Assembly: GCF_001556045.1 (NCBI RefSeq)
Contig: NZ_LSIC01000122.1
Location: forward strand, 62,001 to 126,000
Source of the DNA: Bradyrhizobium sp. CCH5-F6
GTDB taxonomy: Bacteria; Pseudomonadota; Alphaproteobacteria; Rhizobiales; Xanthobacteraceae
DNA length: 64,000 nt
Reading direction: 5' to 3'
A program made the position numbers and the translations under genes. This document shows, piece by piece, positions 9,213-18,481 of the stretch (the stretch's first letter is position 1; every line of letters starts with the position of its first letter). Below the pieces are notes generated by a model. That model was not told the origin of the DNA. It did no database searches and saw nothing but the letters and a program-made list of their open reading frames with translations.

Positions 9213-9998
9213 CTATTTACCTTGCCACACCGGCTTACGCTTCTCTGCAAAGGCTCTCGGGCCTTCAATGGCATCGAGGCTTGCGTAGGCTTCGACATGA
9301 AGCCTGTTGGCCTCAACGAGCCCCTTCTCGCAGCCGAGGTCCATCGCGGCCAACACGCTGGCCTTGGCCGCCCTCACCGACAATGGTGCGCCTTCTACAA
9401 TCTTGCGCGCAAGTTGCAATGCACGCGCACGAACAGCGTCGGGTGTTTCTTCCAGATAATTGACGAAACCATACTCCGCGAGCCGCTCGATCGGCAGGGT
9501 CTCGCCGGTCAAGACGAGTTCCATCACCACGGGTTGCGGCAACATCCAGAGCAGCGGTACTGCCCACGGCGATCCCCGCCCCATCTTGACCTCGGTAATC
9601 CCGGCGCGTGTACCGCGTAAGCCGATCCTCAGGTCGCACTTCAGCGCCAGCAGCATCCCGCCCGCCATCAGCGACCCAGTCATCGCCGCGATGATCGGCT
9701 TTGAAACGGTTCGCATGGCCGTTTGCATCGGATCGCGCATCAGGGTCAGTATGTCGACGCCGTCACGCGCCCTGATCTCGGCTGCCTGCCTGAGGTCCAG
9801 ACCGGCGGAGAATACGCCGCAGTCAGCCGAGGTCAGGATCACCACCCTCGCCTGGGAATCCCGTTCGACACGCTCCCAGGCATTGGTCAAACCGTTCATC
9901 GCCTCAACCGACAGGGCGTTCTTACGCGCGGGCCGATCGATGGTAATCGTGGCAATGCCATCCTCGAGCGAATAACGTATAGGTTCATTGTCTGACAT
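9213..9998 (-). CDS. Enoyl-CoA hydratase/isomerase family protein
   Basis: 261-residue crotonase with the usual N-terminal GIATITIDRPARKNALS, the oxyanion-hole segment GVFSAGLDL, and a C-terminal FAEKRKP. Aligned with rat enoyl-CoA hydratase, Glu144 (GGGCELA) is replaced by Leu (AGGMLLA), while Glu164 is kept (ITEVKMG). A single retained Glu is more typical of isomerases or other crotonase reactions than of a standard hydratase, so the reaction is left open. It shares a divergent promoter and the 10017-10036 operator with the SDR at 10074. Confidence 0.82.
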   Translation of the reverse strand: MSDNEPIRYSLEDGIATITIDRPARKNALSVEAMNGLTNAWERVERDSQARVVILTSADCGVFSAGLDLRQAAEIRARDGVDILTLMRDPMQTAMRTVSKPIIAAMTGSLMAGGMLLALKCDLRIGLRGTRAGITEVKMGRGSPWAVPLLWMLPQPVVMELVLTGETLPIERLAEYGFVNYLEETPDAVRARALQLARKIVEGAPLSVRAAKASVLAAMDLGCEKGLVEANRLHVEAYASLDAIEGPRAFAEKRKPVWQGK

Positions 9999-10016
9999 CG
10001 ATCTGCCTTTTTATGT

Positions 10017-10036
10017 ATTCTAACATATGTTAGAAT
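10017..10036. promoter_or_regulatory. Regulon palindrome, site 1 (perfect)
   Basis: ATTCTAACATATGTTAGAAT is a perfect 20-bp palindrome and the most symmetrical member of the family; its 16-bp core is 10019-10034. It sits between the divergent crotonase (start 9998) and SDR (start 10074). Confidence 0.85.
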
Positions 10037-10073
10037 ATATTAAACTCGACCGAACGCAAAAGTATTTTCAGGC

Positions 10074-10940
10074 ATGGGATTGGTGATGCACGAGAGTCCT
10101 TCAAAAACGCGCTTCGCGCCGGAACTTCTCAAGGGCCAGGTCGCACTCGTCACCGGCGGCGGCACAGGAATGGGCCGCGCCACGGCCATTGAGATGGCGC
10201 GCTGCGGGGCCCGCATCGCCGTTCTCGGCCGCCGCATCGATCCGATAGAGAGCACCGCAAAGGTAATCCGCGACGCGGGTGGCGAGGCATTTGCCGTGTC
10301 GGCGGACATTCGCGAACCCGACTTGATCGAACGCGCGATGGAGAAGATCAAAGCCGAGTTCGGCGGGCTCAATATCCTCGTCAATAATGCCGGCGGACAA
10401 TTCGTCACGCCAGCCCGCGAACTCAGCAACAAGGGCTTTGAAACCGTGATCCGCAACAACCTGATCGGCTCGTGGCAGGTAACCAAGGCTGCCGCGGACC
10501 ATTTCATGTTGGCGAATGGCGGATCGATTGTGTTCGTAACCGCCTGTATCCGCAGCGGCCTTGGCGGCTTCGTGCATACCGCGGCAGCGCGCGGCGGCGT
10601 TACCGCGATGATGCGAACGCTCGCCTACGAGTGGGCCGAGTTCGGTATTCGCCTAAACTGCGTCGCACCCGGAACCATCAAGACCGAGGCGCTTGGCCGC
10701 TATCCGATACCGCCGGACGACTGGGTCAGGCTCAACCGCAACGTGCTGGGGCGCATGGGCAGCGTCGAGGATATTTCTGCAGCAATCATTTTTCTGTCCT
10801 CGCCGCTCGGTCAATTCGTCACCGGCGAGGACTGGTACATCGACGGCGGCGAGACGCTACATCTGGCCCACGACGCCCGCGATATGATCGACGCCGTTAA
10901 ATTTGCCAAACGCGAACGCGGCGATGCAGGATTGTCGTAG
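10074..10940 (+). CDS. SDR oxidoreductase, 2,4-dienoyl-/trans-2-enoyl-CoA reductase type
   Basis: 288-residue short-chain dehydrogenase with the NAD(P) motif TGGGTGMGRA, NNAGGQF and the C-terminal GEDWYIDGGE. The usual Tyr-x-x-x-Lys pair is not found; the corresponding stretch reads HTAAARGGV. This is the pattern of peroxisomal trans-2-enoyl-CoA reductase and 2,4-dienoyl-CoA reductase 2, which reduce unsaturated acyl-CoAs. An alternative ATG lies at 10086, with GGGATTGGTG in front of it. The protein resembles the convergent SDR at 10998 (NNAGGQF, HTAAARxGV in both), so the two may be old duplicates. Confidence 0.82.
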   Translation: MGLVMHESPSKTRFAPELLKGQVALVTGGGTGMGRATAIEMARCGARIAVLGRRIDPIESTAKVIRDAGGEAFAVSADIREPDLIERAMEKIKAEFGGLNILVNNAGGQFVTPARELSNKGFETVIRNNLIGSWQVTKAAADHFMLANGGSIVFVTACIRSGLGGFVHTAAARGGVTAMMRTLAYEWAEFGIRLNCVAPGTIKTEALGRYPIPPDDWVRLNRNVLGRMGSVEDISAAIIFLSSPLGQFVTGEDWYIDGGETLHLAHDARDMIDAVKFAKRERGDAGLS

Positions 10941-10997
10941 CGGTCAAAATCGTTAACGCTGCGGCGGCATATCGGATATTCGATTTCGGGAGCTTGT

Positions 10998-11870
10998 TTA
11001 CGTCTGACCAATGCGAAAATATTTCGGACGTCCGGCAGGCCACGGATCGCCCCACATTTGCTGCCCGCCGTCTACCGAAAGCGTTTCGCCCGTGATGAAT
11101 TTCCCTGACGGCGCGGCGAGATAAACGCAGGCCTCGGCGATATCCCATGCATCGCCGTGCCGTTTCATGGGATTCGCTTCCTTGTAGGTCGCGGAGCCTT
11201 CCGGAACATAGCGGTCGAATGCCGTGGTTTCATTGACGCCAGGGGCAACACAATTCACCCGGATGCCGTGCGGCGCCCATTCGACCGCGACGGTCTTGGA
11301 CGCGTAGATCACCCCGGCCCGCGCCGCGGCGGTGTGCGCCATCCCCGGCAGGCCTCGCCAGATCAATGCCACGATATTGACGATATTGCCGGTCTTGCCG
11401 CGCTCGATCCACTCGCGAGCCGCCGCTTGCATCATCCACCACGATCCGTTCAGGTTGGTATCGATCACTGCGTTCCAGCCCTTTGGCTTGAAGTCGATGG
11501 CCATCTGGGCGAACTGCCCACCGGCATTATTGATCATCACATCGACACGACCAAAATGATCCCAGACGTCTTTGACGAATTCGTTGACTTGATCGGGGTC
11601 GCGGATGGTGAGACTTCTACTGAAGACGCGGGCGCCGAGACTCTCTAGATCCGGAACGACGTGTGCGAGCTTCTCGGCGTCGCGCCCGCAGATTGCCAGA
11701 TTGGCGCCAAGCCTCGCAAACAGGAATGCGATCGCCTTCCCGAGTCCGCTCCCCGCGCCGCTGACGATGATGGTCTGGCCGGTGAACAGATCAGGTCGGT
11801 ACACTGTCGGGATCGTGGAGAGTTCGTCGTCGGTGAACCCGTAACTCGGCTGGCTGCTTTGCGAACTCAT
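10998..11870 (-). CDS. SDR oxidoreductase, enoyl-CoA reductase type
   Basis: 290 residues with SGAGSGLGKA, NNAGGQFAQ and an HTAAARAGV stretch in place of Tyr-x-x-x-Lys, then VNCVAPG and GETLSVDGGQ. It belongs to the same non-canonical group as the SDR at 10074. A strong GGAGGAG Shine-Dalgarno precedes the ATG. It starts 18 bp after the end of the FadH-like gene on the same strand. The pair would form a module that removes or moves double bonds in acyl-CoAs, transcribed from the 13986 operator region. Confidence 0.83.
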   Translation of the reverse strand: MSSQSSQPSYGFTDDELSTIPTVYRPDLFTGQTIIVSGAGSGLGKAIAFLFARLGANLAICGRDAEKLAHVVPDLESLGARVFSRSLTIRDPDQVNEFVKDVWDHFGRVDVMINNAGGQFAQMAIDFKPKGWNAVIDTNLNGSWWMMQAAAREWIERGKTGNIVNIVALIWRGLPGMAHTAAARAGVIYASKTVAVEWAPHGIRVNCVAPGVNETTAFDRYVPEGSATYKEANPMKRHGDAWDIAEACVYLAAPSGKFITGETLSVDGGQQMWGDPWPAGRPKYFRIGQT

Positions 11871-11888
11871 CTCAGGCTCCTCCCCCCT

Positions 11889-13955
11889 TTAAAGCGCGTG
11901 CGCGACCCGCACGCCCTCCTCGACCGCACGCATCGCGTCGAGTTCGGAAGCCTCCTTGGCGCCGCCGATGACATGCGTCTCGATTCCGGTCTTGAGCAGT
12001 TCGGTGAGCATATCGCGGTTAGATACTTGGCCGGCGCAAACTACGATCGTATCGACCGCGAGCGTACTTGGCTCACCCTCGGCCACGAAATGCAAACCTT
12101 GATCGTCGATCCGCTGATAGATAACCCCTCCGACAATCTTGACCCCGCGCTTTTCAAGACTGCTACGCAGGATCCAACCAGTCGAGACGCCGAGACCGAG
12201 GCCAGGCCGCGTCTTCTTGCGCTGCAGCATGGTAATTTCGCGCGAACTTGGCTTTGGTGCCAGCGGATCGCCCGATAGCCCTCCAGCTTTCGTAAGGCTG
12301 GCATCGACATTCCACTCCTGCTGAAACTCACGAATATCCATTGCCCGTGATTTTGGCGGTTCATCAGGCTGCGAATGGCAGAGGTATTCGGCGACATCGA
12401 AACCGATGCCTCCCGCGCCGATGATGGCGACTCGCCGTCCCGCGTGGCTTTTGCCACTCAACAAATCGTTGTAGAACACCACCTTGGGATGTTTGATGCC
12501 GGGAATCTCCGGCACACGGGGATGGACGCCGCAGGCGACAACGACAGCATCGAACCGCGCGTCTTTCAGGTCACTAACCGATGGAGCAGAATTCAGCCTG
12601 AGATCGACGCCGCCATCGGCGATTTGGCCGCTGTAATAACTCAGCATTTCGTCGAACTCGACCTTGCCCGGGACTGCTCGGGCAAGGTTGAGTTGCCCGC
12701 CTATGCGATCAGCGGCCTCAAACAGGGTTACCTTGTGCCCGCGTCGGCTGGCTTCCGCGGCAGCTGCGAGACCGCCCGCGCCTGCGCCAATCACTGCGAT
12801 CCTGCGCGAGGTCTGAGCCGGGCCGTCCTCAAACTCAGTCTCGCGGCAGGCACGCGGATTAACCAGGCAACTCGCGGTCCGCTCGGAAAAGATCAGGTCG
12901 AGGCAGGCCTGATTGCAGGCAATGCAGATGTTGATTTTGCCGGCGTTGCCCTCCCGCACCTTCCTGGCGAAGTGCGGATCGGCCAGCATCGGGCGGGCCA
13001 TCGATATTAGATCGCTATCCCCCGCCGCCAGAATCTCTTCTGCGGTATCCGGCGTATTAATGCGATTTGATGCCACTACCGGAATCCTGACCGCTTTCTT
13101 CAGACGCGATGCCGCAAAACGCCATGCGCCGCGCGGAATGACGTAAGCGATCGTGGGAACGCGCGCTTCATGCCAGCCGATACCGGTGTTGAGAATGTCG
13201 GCGCCCGCGGCCTCGACCCGTTGGGCAAGCCGATCAATCTCCTCGCCGGTTGCACCTCCTTCGACGAGGTCCAGCGCCGAGATTCGGTAGACAATGATGA
13301 AGTCGTCGCCGGTGGCGCTTCGCGAGCGTTTGACGAGTTCCACCGCGAGCCGATGGCGGTTCTGCTCCGATCCGCCCCACTCATCGGTACGGTTGTTGGT
13401 TCGCACCACCGTGAACTGATTAATGAGGTAACCTTCCGATCCCATGATCTCAATGCCATCGAACCCGGCCTCCTTTGCGAGCAGCGCGCAGCGCACGTAA
13501 TCCGAGATCGTCTGTTCAATCTCTGCCCCAGTCATTGCACGCGGGGGAAACCGATTGATGCGGGTGGGGATGTCAGAAGGACCGACGCAGTCCCTTTGCT
13601 TGGAATAGCGGCCCGAATGCAACACTTGCATGCAGACTTTACCACCGTGCTGATGGACAGCATCAGTGATGCGACGAAGTTCGCGAGCTTGCGCACGTTC
13701 GGTCAAAATCGGCCCCCCAGGCTCAATCAGACCCGCGCTGTTGGGCGCATAACCGCCGGTAATGATGAGTCCTATCTCCCCCTTGGCGCGCTCGGCAAGG
13801 AAAACCGCCATCTTGTGCACGCCGTTGTCCTCCATATCGAGACGGGTGTGCATCGACCCCATGATCATGCGGTTACGCAACGTGGTCCGCCCTACCTTTA
13901 GCGAAGATAGCAAATGAGGGTAAAGCGATGTTCCGGGGCTGGTCGGCGTCAGCAT
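11889..13955 (-). CDS. fadH: NADPH 2,4-dienoyl-CoA reductase (FadH-like, FMN/FeS/FAD)
   Basis: 688 residues, the usual size for the three-part FadH/Old Yellow Enzyme group. An N-terminal TIM barrel (about 1-340) carries NQFTVVRTNNRTDEWGG. An iron-sulfur loop follows with Cys spacing CIACNQAC...SCLVNP (C-x2-C-x3-C-x11-C, about 355-375). Then comes a Rossmann flavin/NAD(P) domain with VIGAGAGGLAAA and AIIGAGGIGFDVA. It reduces conjugated dienoyl-CoAs, allowing unsaturated chains or ring-derived dienes to enter beta-oxidation. GGAGG precedes the start. It is divergent from aliB, with the palindrome at 13986-14001 between them. Relatives include dimethylamine dehydrogenase and other ene-reductases, so the exact substrate is open. 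Confidence 0.85.
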   Translation of the reverse strand: MLTPTSPGTSLYPHLLSSLKVGRTTLRNRMIMGSMHTRLDMEDNGVHKMAVFLAERAKGEIGLIITGGYAPNSAGLIEPGGPILTERAQARELRRITDAVHQHGGKVCMQVLHSGRYSKQRDCVGPSDIPTRINRFPPRAMTGAEIEQTISDYVRCALLAKEAGFDGIEIMGSEGYLINQFTVVRTNNRTDEWGGSEQNRHRLAVELVKRSRSATGDDFIIVYRISALDLVEGGATGEEIDRLAQRVEAAGADILNTGIGWHEARVPTIAYVIPRGAWRFAASRLKKAVRIPVVASNRINTPDTAEEILAAGDSDLISMARPMLADPHFARKVREGNAGKINICIACNQACLDLIFSERTASCLVNPRACRETEFEDGPAQTSRRIAVIGAGAGGLAAAAEASRRGHKVTLFEAADRIGGQLNLARAVPGKVEFDEMLSYYSGQIADGGVDLRLNSAPSVSDLKDARFDAVVVACGVHPRVPEIPGIKHPKVVFYNDLLSGKSHAGRRVAIIGAGGIGFDVAEYLCHSQPDEPPKSRAMDIREFQQEWNVDASLTKAGGLSGDPLAPKPSSREITMLQRKKTRPGLGLGVSTGWILRSSLEKRGVKIVGGVIYQRIDDQGLHFVAEGEPSTLAVDTIVVCAGQVSNRDMLTELLKTGIETHVIGGAKEASELDAMRAVEEGVRVAHAL

Positions 13956-13985
13956 GGACTTGCCTCCGTGGCTGGTTGTTAAATT

Positions 13986-14001
13986 TCTAACAGTTGTTAG
14001 A
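13986..14001. promoter_or_regulatory. Regulon palindrome, site 2
   Basis: TCTAACAGTTGTTAGA has both 7-base half sites perfect, around a 2-base centre. It lies between the divergent fadH-like gene (start 13955) and aliB (start 14045). Confidence 0.82.
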
Positions 14002-14044
14002 CTGAATGCAAGAACTGAAGATCACCTAGATGGGAGGAATCGCG

Positions 14045-15235
14045 ATGGATTACGCGCTTAGCGAGCAGCAGCAGGCTTTTCAGGAAACCGCGAAGCGTTT
14101 CGCGAAGGACAAGCTGGGCCCCCACTATCAGAGGCGGGCAAGGGAACACCGCATCGATCGTGCCATGCTGAAACAAATGGGGTCACTCGGCCTGATTGGC
14201 GCCGATCTGCCGGAAAAATACGGCGGCCTTGGCGAGAGCAGCGTGACGGCAGGCATTATTGTCGAGCAGATCGCTTATGGAGACTTCAACGCCAGCTACG
14301 TCCAACTTCTGGCGTCACTGCTCGGCGGAATGCTCGCAGAGCACGCCTCGCCCGAAATCGCTCAGGAGTGGCTACCGCAAGTGGCCCGGGGTGAGAAGAT
14401 CATCGGCCTCGGCCTGACCGAGCCGCGGGGCGGTTCGGACGCTGCCAACCTCATTTTGCGAGCTGAAAAATCGGGAAATGGCTATCGCCTCAACGGTGAA
14501 AAGACTTCCATGAGTTTTTCAGATCAATGCGACGCAGCAGTCATCTTTGCCCGAACCGGGAAGGTCGAAGACGGCGCACGTGGCGTCAGCGCATTCTTTG
14601 TCGATCTGGCGCAGAGCGGAATCACGCGGACGCATTTTGATGACATCGGTACCAAACCTGTCGGACGCGGCTCGGTGTTCTTCGACGACGTCTTCATTCC
14701 GGCCGAGTGCCTGATGGCAGAGGAGAACAAGGGATTCTCCAAGATCATGTCAGGCTTCGACTATAGCCGTGCCTTGATCGGCCTTGAGTGCATCGGACCT
14801 GCCCAGGCTTCGGTCGATGAAGCATGGCAATACTCAACCGAAAGGCTCGCCTTCGAGCGGCCGATCGCGCAGTTTCAGGGCGTGAGCTTTCCGCTCGCGG
14901 AAGCCGAGACCCAGCTCACCATGATGCGGCAGCTTTGCTACTATACGCTTTCGCTCAGAGATCGCGGGCTTGCACATACCGCGGAAGCTGCGATGTGCAA
15001 ATGGTATGTGCCGAAAGTGACCTGCGAGATCATCCACCAGTGCCTCCTCACTCACGGCCACTACGGTTACACCACCGATCTGCCGTTTCATCAGCGTTAC
15101 CTCGACGTGATGGGCCTGCAAATCGGCGACGGAACCGCACAAATTCAGAAACTTGTCATCGCACGTGAAAAGGTCGGTCGTGTCGCGGTTCAATACGCCA
15201 AGCAGCCTTCCGAATTGCGGCAGATCTCAAAATGA
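14045..15235 (+). CDS. aliB: Cyclohexanecarboxyl-CoA dehydrogenase (AliB-like)
   Basis: 396-residue FAD enzyme expected to convert cyclohexanecarboxyl-CoA to cyclohex-1-ene-1-carboxyl-CoA. The segments YGDFNASYVQLLASL, LTEPRGGSDAANL, KVEDGARGVSAF and FDYSRALIGLECIG recall R. palustris AliB. The active-site position reads IGDGTAQIQK, with Asp in place of Glu, as reported for cyclic acyl-CoA dehydrogenases; the long-chain Glu site is Ser (DYSRAL). The ATG at 14045 is preceded by GGGAGG at 14032-14037; the upstream in-frame ATG at 14030 is rejected because it overlaps that ribosome site. Its likely partner ligase, aliA, lies 3.2 kb downstream on the same strand. Confidence 0.78.
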   Translation: MDYALSEQQQAFQETAKRFAKDKLGPHYQRRAREHRIDRAMLKQMGSLGLIGADLPEKYGGLGESSVTAGIIVEQIAYGDFNASYVQLLASLLGGMLAEHASPEIAQEWLPQVARGEKIIGLGLTEPRGGSDAANLILRAEKSGNGYRLNGEKTSMSFSDQCDAAVIFARTGKVEDGARGVSAFFVDLAQSGITRTHFDDIGTKPVGRGSVFFDDVFIPAECLMAEENKGFSKIMSGFDYSRALIGLECIGPAQASVDEAWQYSTERLAFERPIAQFQGVSFPLAEAETQLTMMRQLCYYTLSLRDRGLAHTAEAAMCKWYVPKVTCEIIHQCLLTHGHYGYTTDLPFHQRYLDVMGLQIGDGTAQIQKLVIAREKVGRVAVQYAKQPSELRQISK

Positions 15236-15415
15236 GCGTACCTATCGCCCCCATTGCCATCTCTCGGCGAGACGCGTGCCGCCGTGCGTAGATTTTCGGG
15301 CTGGGGCCAATCGGACGATTCCGATCGCGCCATCGATAAACTGCGCGCCCAAGTGTCGTGTTCAGCTCGCACCTGGATTCGGCTAGTCAAATCCCGCGGT
15401 TTCGTTCGCTCCGGC

Positions 15416-16108
15416 CTACTCCCCTGATTGAGGCGCTCCGAAGGCAGCGTCATCTATTAAGACGCCACCAGTATTCAATGTCACCAGCGCGGGATATGCA
15501 ACGCGAAAGTCCTCAAGCATCTTGCCTATCGGAGCGTCGGCGAACCAACCTCGGTCATTGACATATTCCATATGGCGATGATCGCTCGTGTCGAACTCGT
15601 GAAACAACGCGTCGGCCGTACCGTCGAAGATAAGAGGTCGGACTCCAAATCGTTCACATAGCTCCATGTTGAACGCGGGCGTCACTTTGAACATCTTCCT
15701 ATCGAGCCAAAGCGCGACGTAGCCGTGATAAATGAAGAGATCAGTCCCCATTAACTCCGTCAGCTTGGGGGAATTCAGATGGTTGCGAACGTCTGCAAAG
15801 CCGATCGCGGCGGGGATTCCCGCTGCGCGCATGGCGGCCGTCAACAATATTGCCTTCGGAACACAAAACGCCGAAGGCGTTTTGAGAATCTCGCTGGCGC
15901 GATAATCGGCTTCGGACAAACTCACCGCGTAGGGGTCGTATCTGATCTGGTCTCGTACCGCGTTAAATAGGAGGATTGCCTTCTCGGCCGTCGACCGGTC
16001 CTGTTTGTCGCCAGCCACACGCGAGACAAACTCTCTAATCGCAGGTGAGTCGCAATCCACGTAATGCGTTGGAGCGAGAAATTCCGCGAGGTCCGGGTTG
16101 ACTTTCAC
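15416..16108 (-). CDS. Transglutaminase-like cysteine protease fold protein
   Basis: About 230 residues. The core has the transglutaminase-like Cys and His regions: SAFCVPKAILLTAAMRAAGIPA (Cys helix) and FIYHGYVALWLD (His strand). The Asp/Asn strand reads MFKVTPAFN, so the usual acidic residue is not obvious. I choose the GTG at 16108, with GAGG five bases upstream. The longer frame from 16162 would read through the palindrome at 16136-16151, which is better explained as an operator. Such proteins occur now and then in acyl-CoA catabolic clusters, but I know of no defined role. It converges with aliB across 180 bp in which I see nothing. Confidence 0.7.
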   Translation of the reverse strand: MKVNPDLAEFLAPTHYVDCDSPAIREFVSRVAGDKQDRSTAEKAILLFNAVRDQIRYDPYAVSLSEADYRASEILKTPSAFCVPKAILLTAAMRAAGIPAAIGFADVRNHLNSPKLTELMGTDLFIYHGYVALWLDRKMFKVTPAFNMELCERFGVRPLIFDGTADALFHEFDTSDHRHMEYVNDRGWFADAPIGKMLEDFRVAYPALVTLNTGGVLIDDAAFGAPQSGE

Positions 16109-16135
16109 TTGTGCCTCGATTGGTACCTGCACTAA

Positions 16136-16151
16136 CCTAACAGACGTTAGA
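16136..16151. promoter_or_regulatory. Regulon palindrome, site 3
   Basis: CCTAACAGACGTTAGA, identical to site 8 at 37590. It lies 28 bp upstream of the chosen start of the transglutaminase-like gene. Confidence 0.78.
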
Positions 16152-16231
16152 AATTGAGGCAAGTCAAATCGGGTTGCGACCGGCGTCCAAAAGATGGATA
16201 CCTCATTTGTTGTTCCATACGAATAGATTTA

Positions 16232-16247
16232 TCAAACGATTGTTAGA
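16232..16247. promoter_or_regulatory. Regulon palindrome, site 4 (imperfect)
   Basis: TCAAACGATTGTTAGA has a perfect right half and a degenerate left half. It is 168 bp before the acyl-CoA synthetase gene at 16415 and probably serves the plus-strand transcript of this divergent region. Confidence 0.6.
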
Positions 16248-16414
16248 ATCGATTGAACTCGCAAAGACGAGAGCGTTAGCATTAGGCGTCCAGGCTGGAC
16301 ACATGCTTATCGGGCGGGCCTGTCCACCGTCTCGTGTTCGATCGGGCATGCGTTCCTATCGGCCGGTAAGTCAATCTCGAATTGAACTTGACTGCAAATC
16401 AGGGAACGTAGTCG

Positions 16415-18382
16415 ATGAATAATCCAACGTCCTATGCATGGACACCTCCGCCGGAGCTAATTGCAACAAGCAATCTGACCGCTTTCCTGCGCGCAACCGG
16501 ATATGACGATTACGATCACCTCGCGTCGAAGGCTGAGGCCGATCCGGCATGGCTAATGGAGGAAGTCTTTAAGTTCTGCGATGTTCGATTCTATCGCAGT
16601 TACGACCAAATGTTGGATCTGTCGCGCGGGCAGCCATGGGCACGCTGGTGCGTCGGCGGGACCACCAACATCGTGCTGAACTGCATTGACAAGCATCGCA
16701 GCACGCCCGTATGGGACCAGACATTTTTGGTCTGGGAGGGTGAAGACAAGCGCGAACAGCGCGCGCTTACCTATCGTGAATTGGACCGCGGCGTCGGACG
16801 GCTTGCGCAGGGACTGCGTGATCTCGGCGTCGGTAAGGGCGATGTGGTCGCTCTCTATTTGCCGAACCTGCCGGAAACCTTTATCGCGTTTTTCGCTGTG
16901 CTGAAATTGGGCGCGATCCTGATGCCGCTGTTCTCCGGCTTCGGTCCGGCTCCCATGCAAACCCGGCTCAACCATGGCGGCGCCAAGGCCGTCATCACCG
17001 CGAGCGGGACCTGGCGGCGGGGCGCTGCGGCACCGCTCAAATCCGTCCTCGACGTCGCGCTCGAATCCTCACCGACAGTGCAGCACGTGATCGTCGTCGA
17101 TCGTGAAGGCCTTAAGATCGAAACCCCGATGCGAAAGGGCCGCGATCACTGGTGGCACGATATCGTCATCGGCAAGGACGGCGCTATCGCGACCGCCGAA
17201 ATGAATGCGGAAGATGCCGCGATTCTGCTGTACACCTCGGGAACCACCGGCGAACCGAAGGGTTGCGTTTGGACCCATATCAGCTTCATCGGTTCTATGG
17301 TCACACGCGACATGATCATTTGCGCCGATTTCAAATCATCGGACCGTTTTTTCTTTCTCAGTGACATGGGCTGGATGGTCGGCGCGATGTGCGCATGTAT
17401 TCCCAGTTTCGCCGGCGCGAGCCTTCTGATCGCCGAAGGCACGCCGGATTTTCCGGACACCGGACGATTCTGGCGGCTGATCCAGGATCATCGCGTCAGC
17501 TATCTCGGAGTATCCCCCACCATAGTCCGTAGTTTGATGCGCTATGGAACGCAGGACGTCGAGCGCCACGATCTGTCGAGCCTGCGTATGACCGCGTCGG
17601 GCGGCGAGGCATGGACCAACGCGCCGTGGCAATGGTTCTTCGAGCATGTCTGCAAGAGAAAGCTTCCAATCATCAACATTTCCGGCGGCACCGAGGTTGG
17701 AGGTTGCATCTTCACGGGGACGCCGAACCATCCGATGAACCCCGGTTCGTTCTCCCGTCCGGCGCTCGGTGTCGGCGCGGACATCGTGGACATGTCCGGC
17801 AAGAGCTTGCCGCCCGGCGAAGTCGGCGAACTGGTGCTCCGCCAGGCGTCGATCGGATTGACCAAGAGCTTGTGGAAGGCCGATGCGCGCTATGTCGAAA
17901 GCTACTGGAGCACGCTTCCCGGCCTTTGGGTGCATGGCGATTTTGCGATGCGCGGCCATGATGGGCTTTACTATATTCTCGGGCGCTCCGACGACACCAT
18001 CAAGATTTCAGGCAAGCGGACCGGGCCGTCCGAGCTCGAAGGCATTTTGATCGACACCGGCAAGGTCTCCGAGGCGGCGGTGTTCGGTATTCCGCACCCG
18101 GTAAAGGGTTCGGCGATCGTTTGTGCCTGCGTGCTCATGCCAGGTACGAACGTCGAGAGTGAAATTGTCAACGAGCTCTCATCCGCTATCGTGAGCGGCA
18201 TGGGAGCATCGTACCGGCCGGAGAAGATAATTTTTGTAGATGATCTGCCTCGAACCCGCAACATGAAGATCATGCGCCGGGTGCTGCGAGCAGTGTTCGA
18301 AAGCAAGGATCCCGGCGATCTTTCCGCACTCGCCAATCCCGAAGCAGTTGACAGGCTTCGCGAGAAACTTGGCGCCGCATAA
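16415..18382 (+). CDS. Acyl-CoA synthetase, acetyl/acetoacetyl-CoA synthetase type
   Basis: 655-residue AMP-forming ligase with the extended N-terminal domain (about 1-110) typical of acetyl-, propionyl- and acetoacetyl-CoA synthetases. The P-loop YTSGTTGEPKGCVWTH is intact (about 273-288), as is GRSDDTIKISGKR near 520. The C-terminal catalytic Lys region reads LPRTRNMKIMRR, with Lys at the expected site but Met in place of Gly. It should activate a short or branched carboxylic acid, or a keto acid. The gene ends 99 bp before aliA and is probably co-transcribed with it from the 16232 operator region. Confidence 0.82.
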   Translation: MNNPTSYAWTPPPELIATSNLTAFLRATGYDDYDHLASKAEADPAWLMEEVFKFCDVRFYRSYDQMLDLSRGQPWARWCVGGTTNIVLNCIDKHRSTPVWDQTFLVWEGEDKREQRALTYRELDRGVGRLAQGLRDLGVGKGDVVALYLPNLPETFIAFFAVLKLGAILMPLFSGFGPAPMQTRLNHGGAKAVITASGTWRRGAAAPLKSVLDVALESSPTVQHVIVVDREGLKIETPMRKGRDHWWHDIVIGKDGAIATAEMNAEDAAILLYTSGTTGEPKGCVWTHISFIGSMVTRDMIICADFKSSDRFFFLSDMGWMVGAMCACIPSFAGASLLIAEGTPDFPDTGRFWRLIQDHRVSYLGVSPTIVRSLMRYGTQDVERHDLSSLRMTASGGEAWTNAPWQWFFEHVCKRKLPIINISGGTEVGGCIFTGTPNHPMNPGSFSRPALGVGADIVDMSGKSLPPGEVGELVLRQASIGLTKSLWKADARYVESYWSTLPGLWVHGDFAMRGHDGLYYILGRSDDTIKISGKRTGPSELEGILIDTGKVSEAAVFGIPHPVKGSAIVCACVLMPGTNVESEIVNELSSAIVSGMGASYRPEKIIFVDDLPRTRNMKIMRRVLRAVFESKDPGDLSALANPEAVDRLREKLGAA

Positions 18383-18481
18383 ACCACGGAGAAAATGGCG
18401 AGCTGTCGGGCTGGGTGGAAGCGGACTTTTTACCGGGCCCCGACCCCGGTACTCCAAGGATTTCATAAGGAGAGGCGTACA

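Noticed and set aside
16174..16422. Plus-strand open frame of 82 codons ahead of the acyl-CoA synthetase
   Set aside because: It spans the imperfect operator at 16232 and overlaps the synthetase start out of frame; no recognisable domain.
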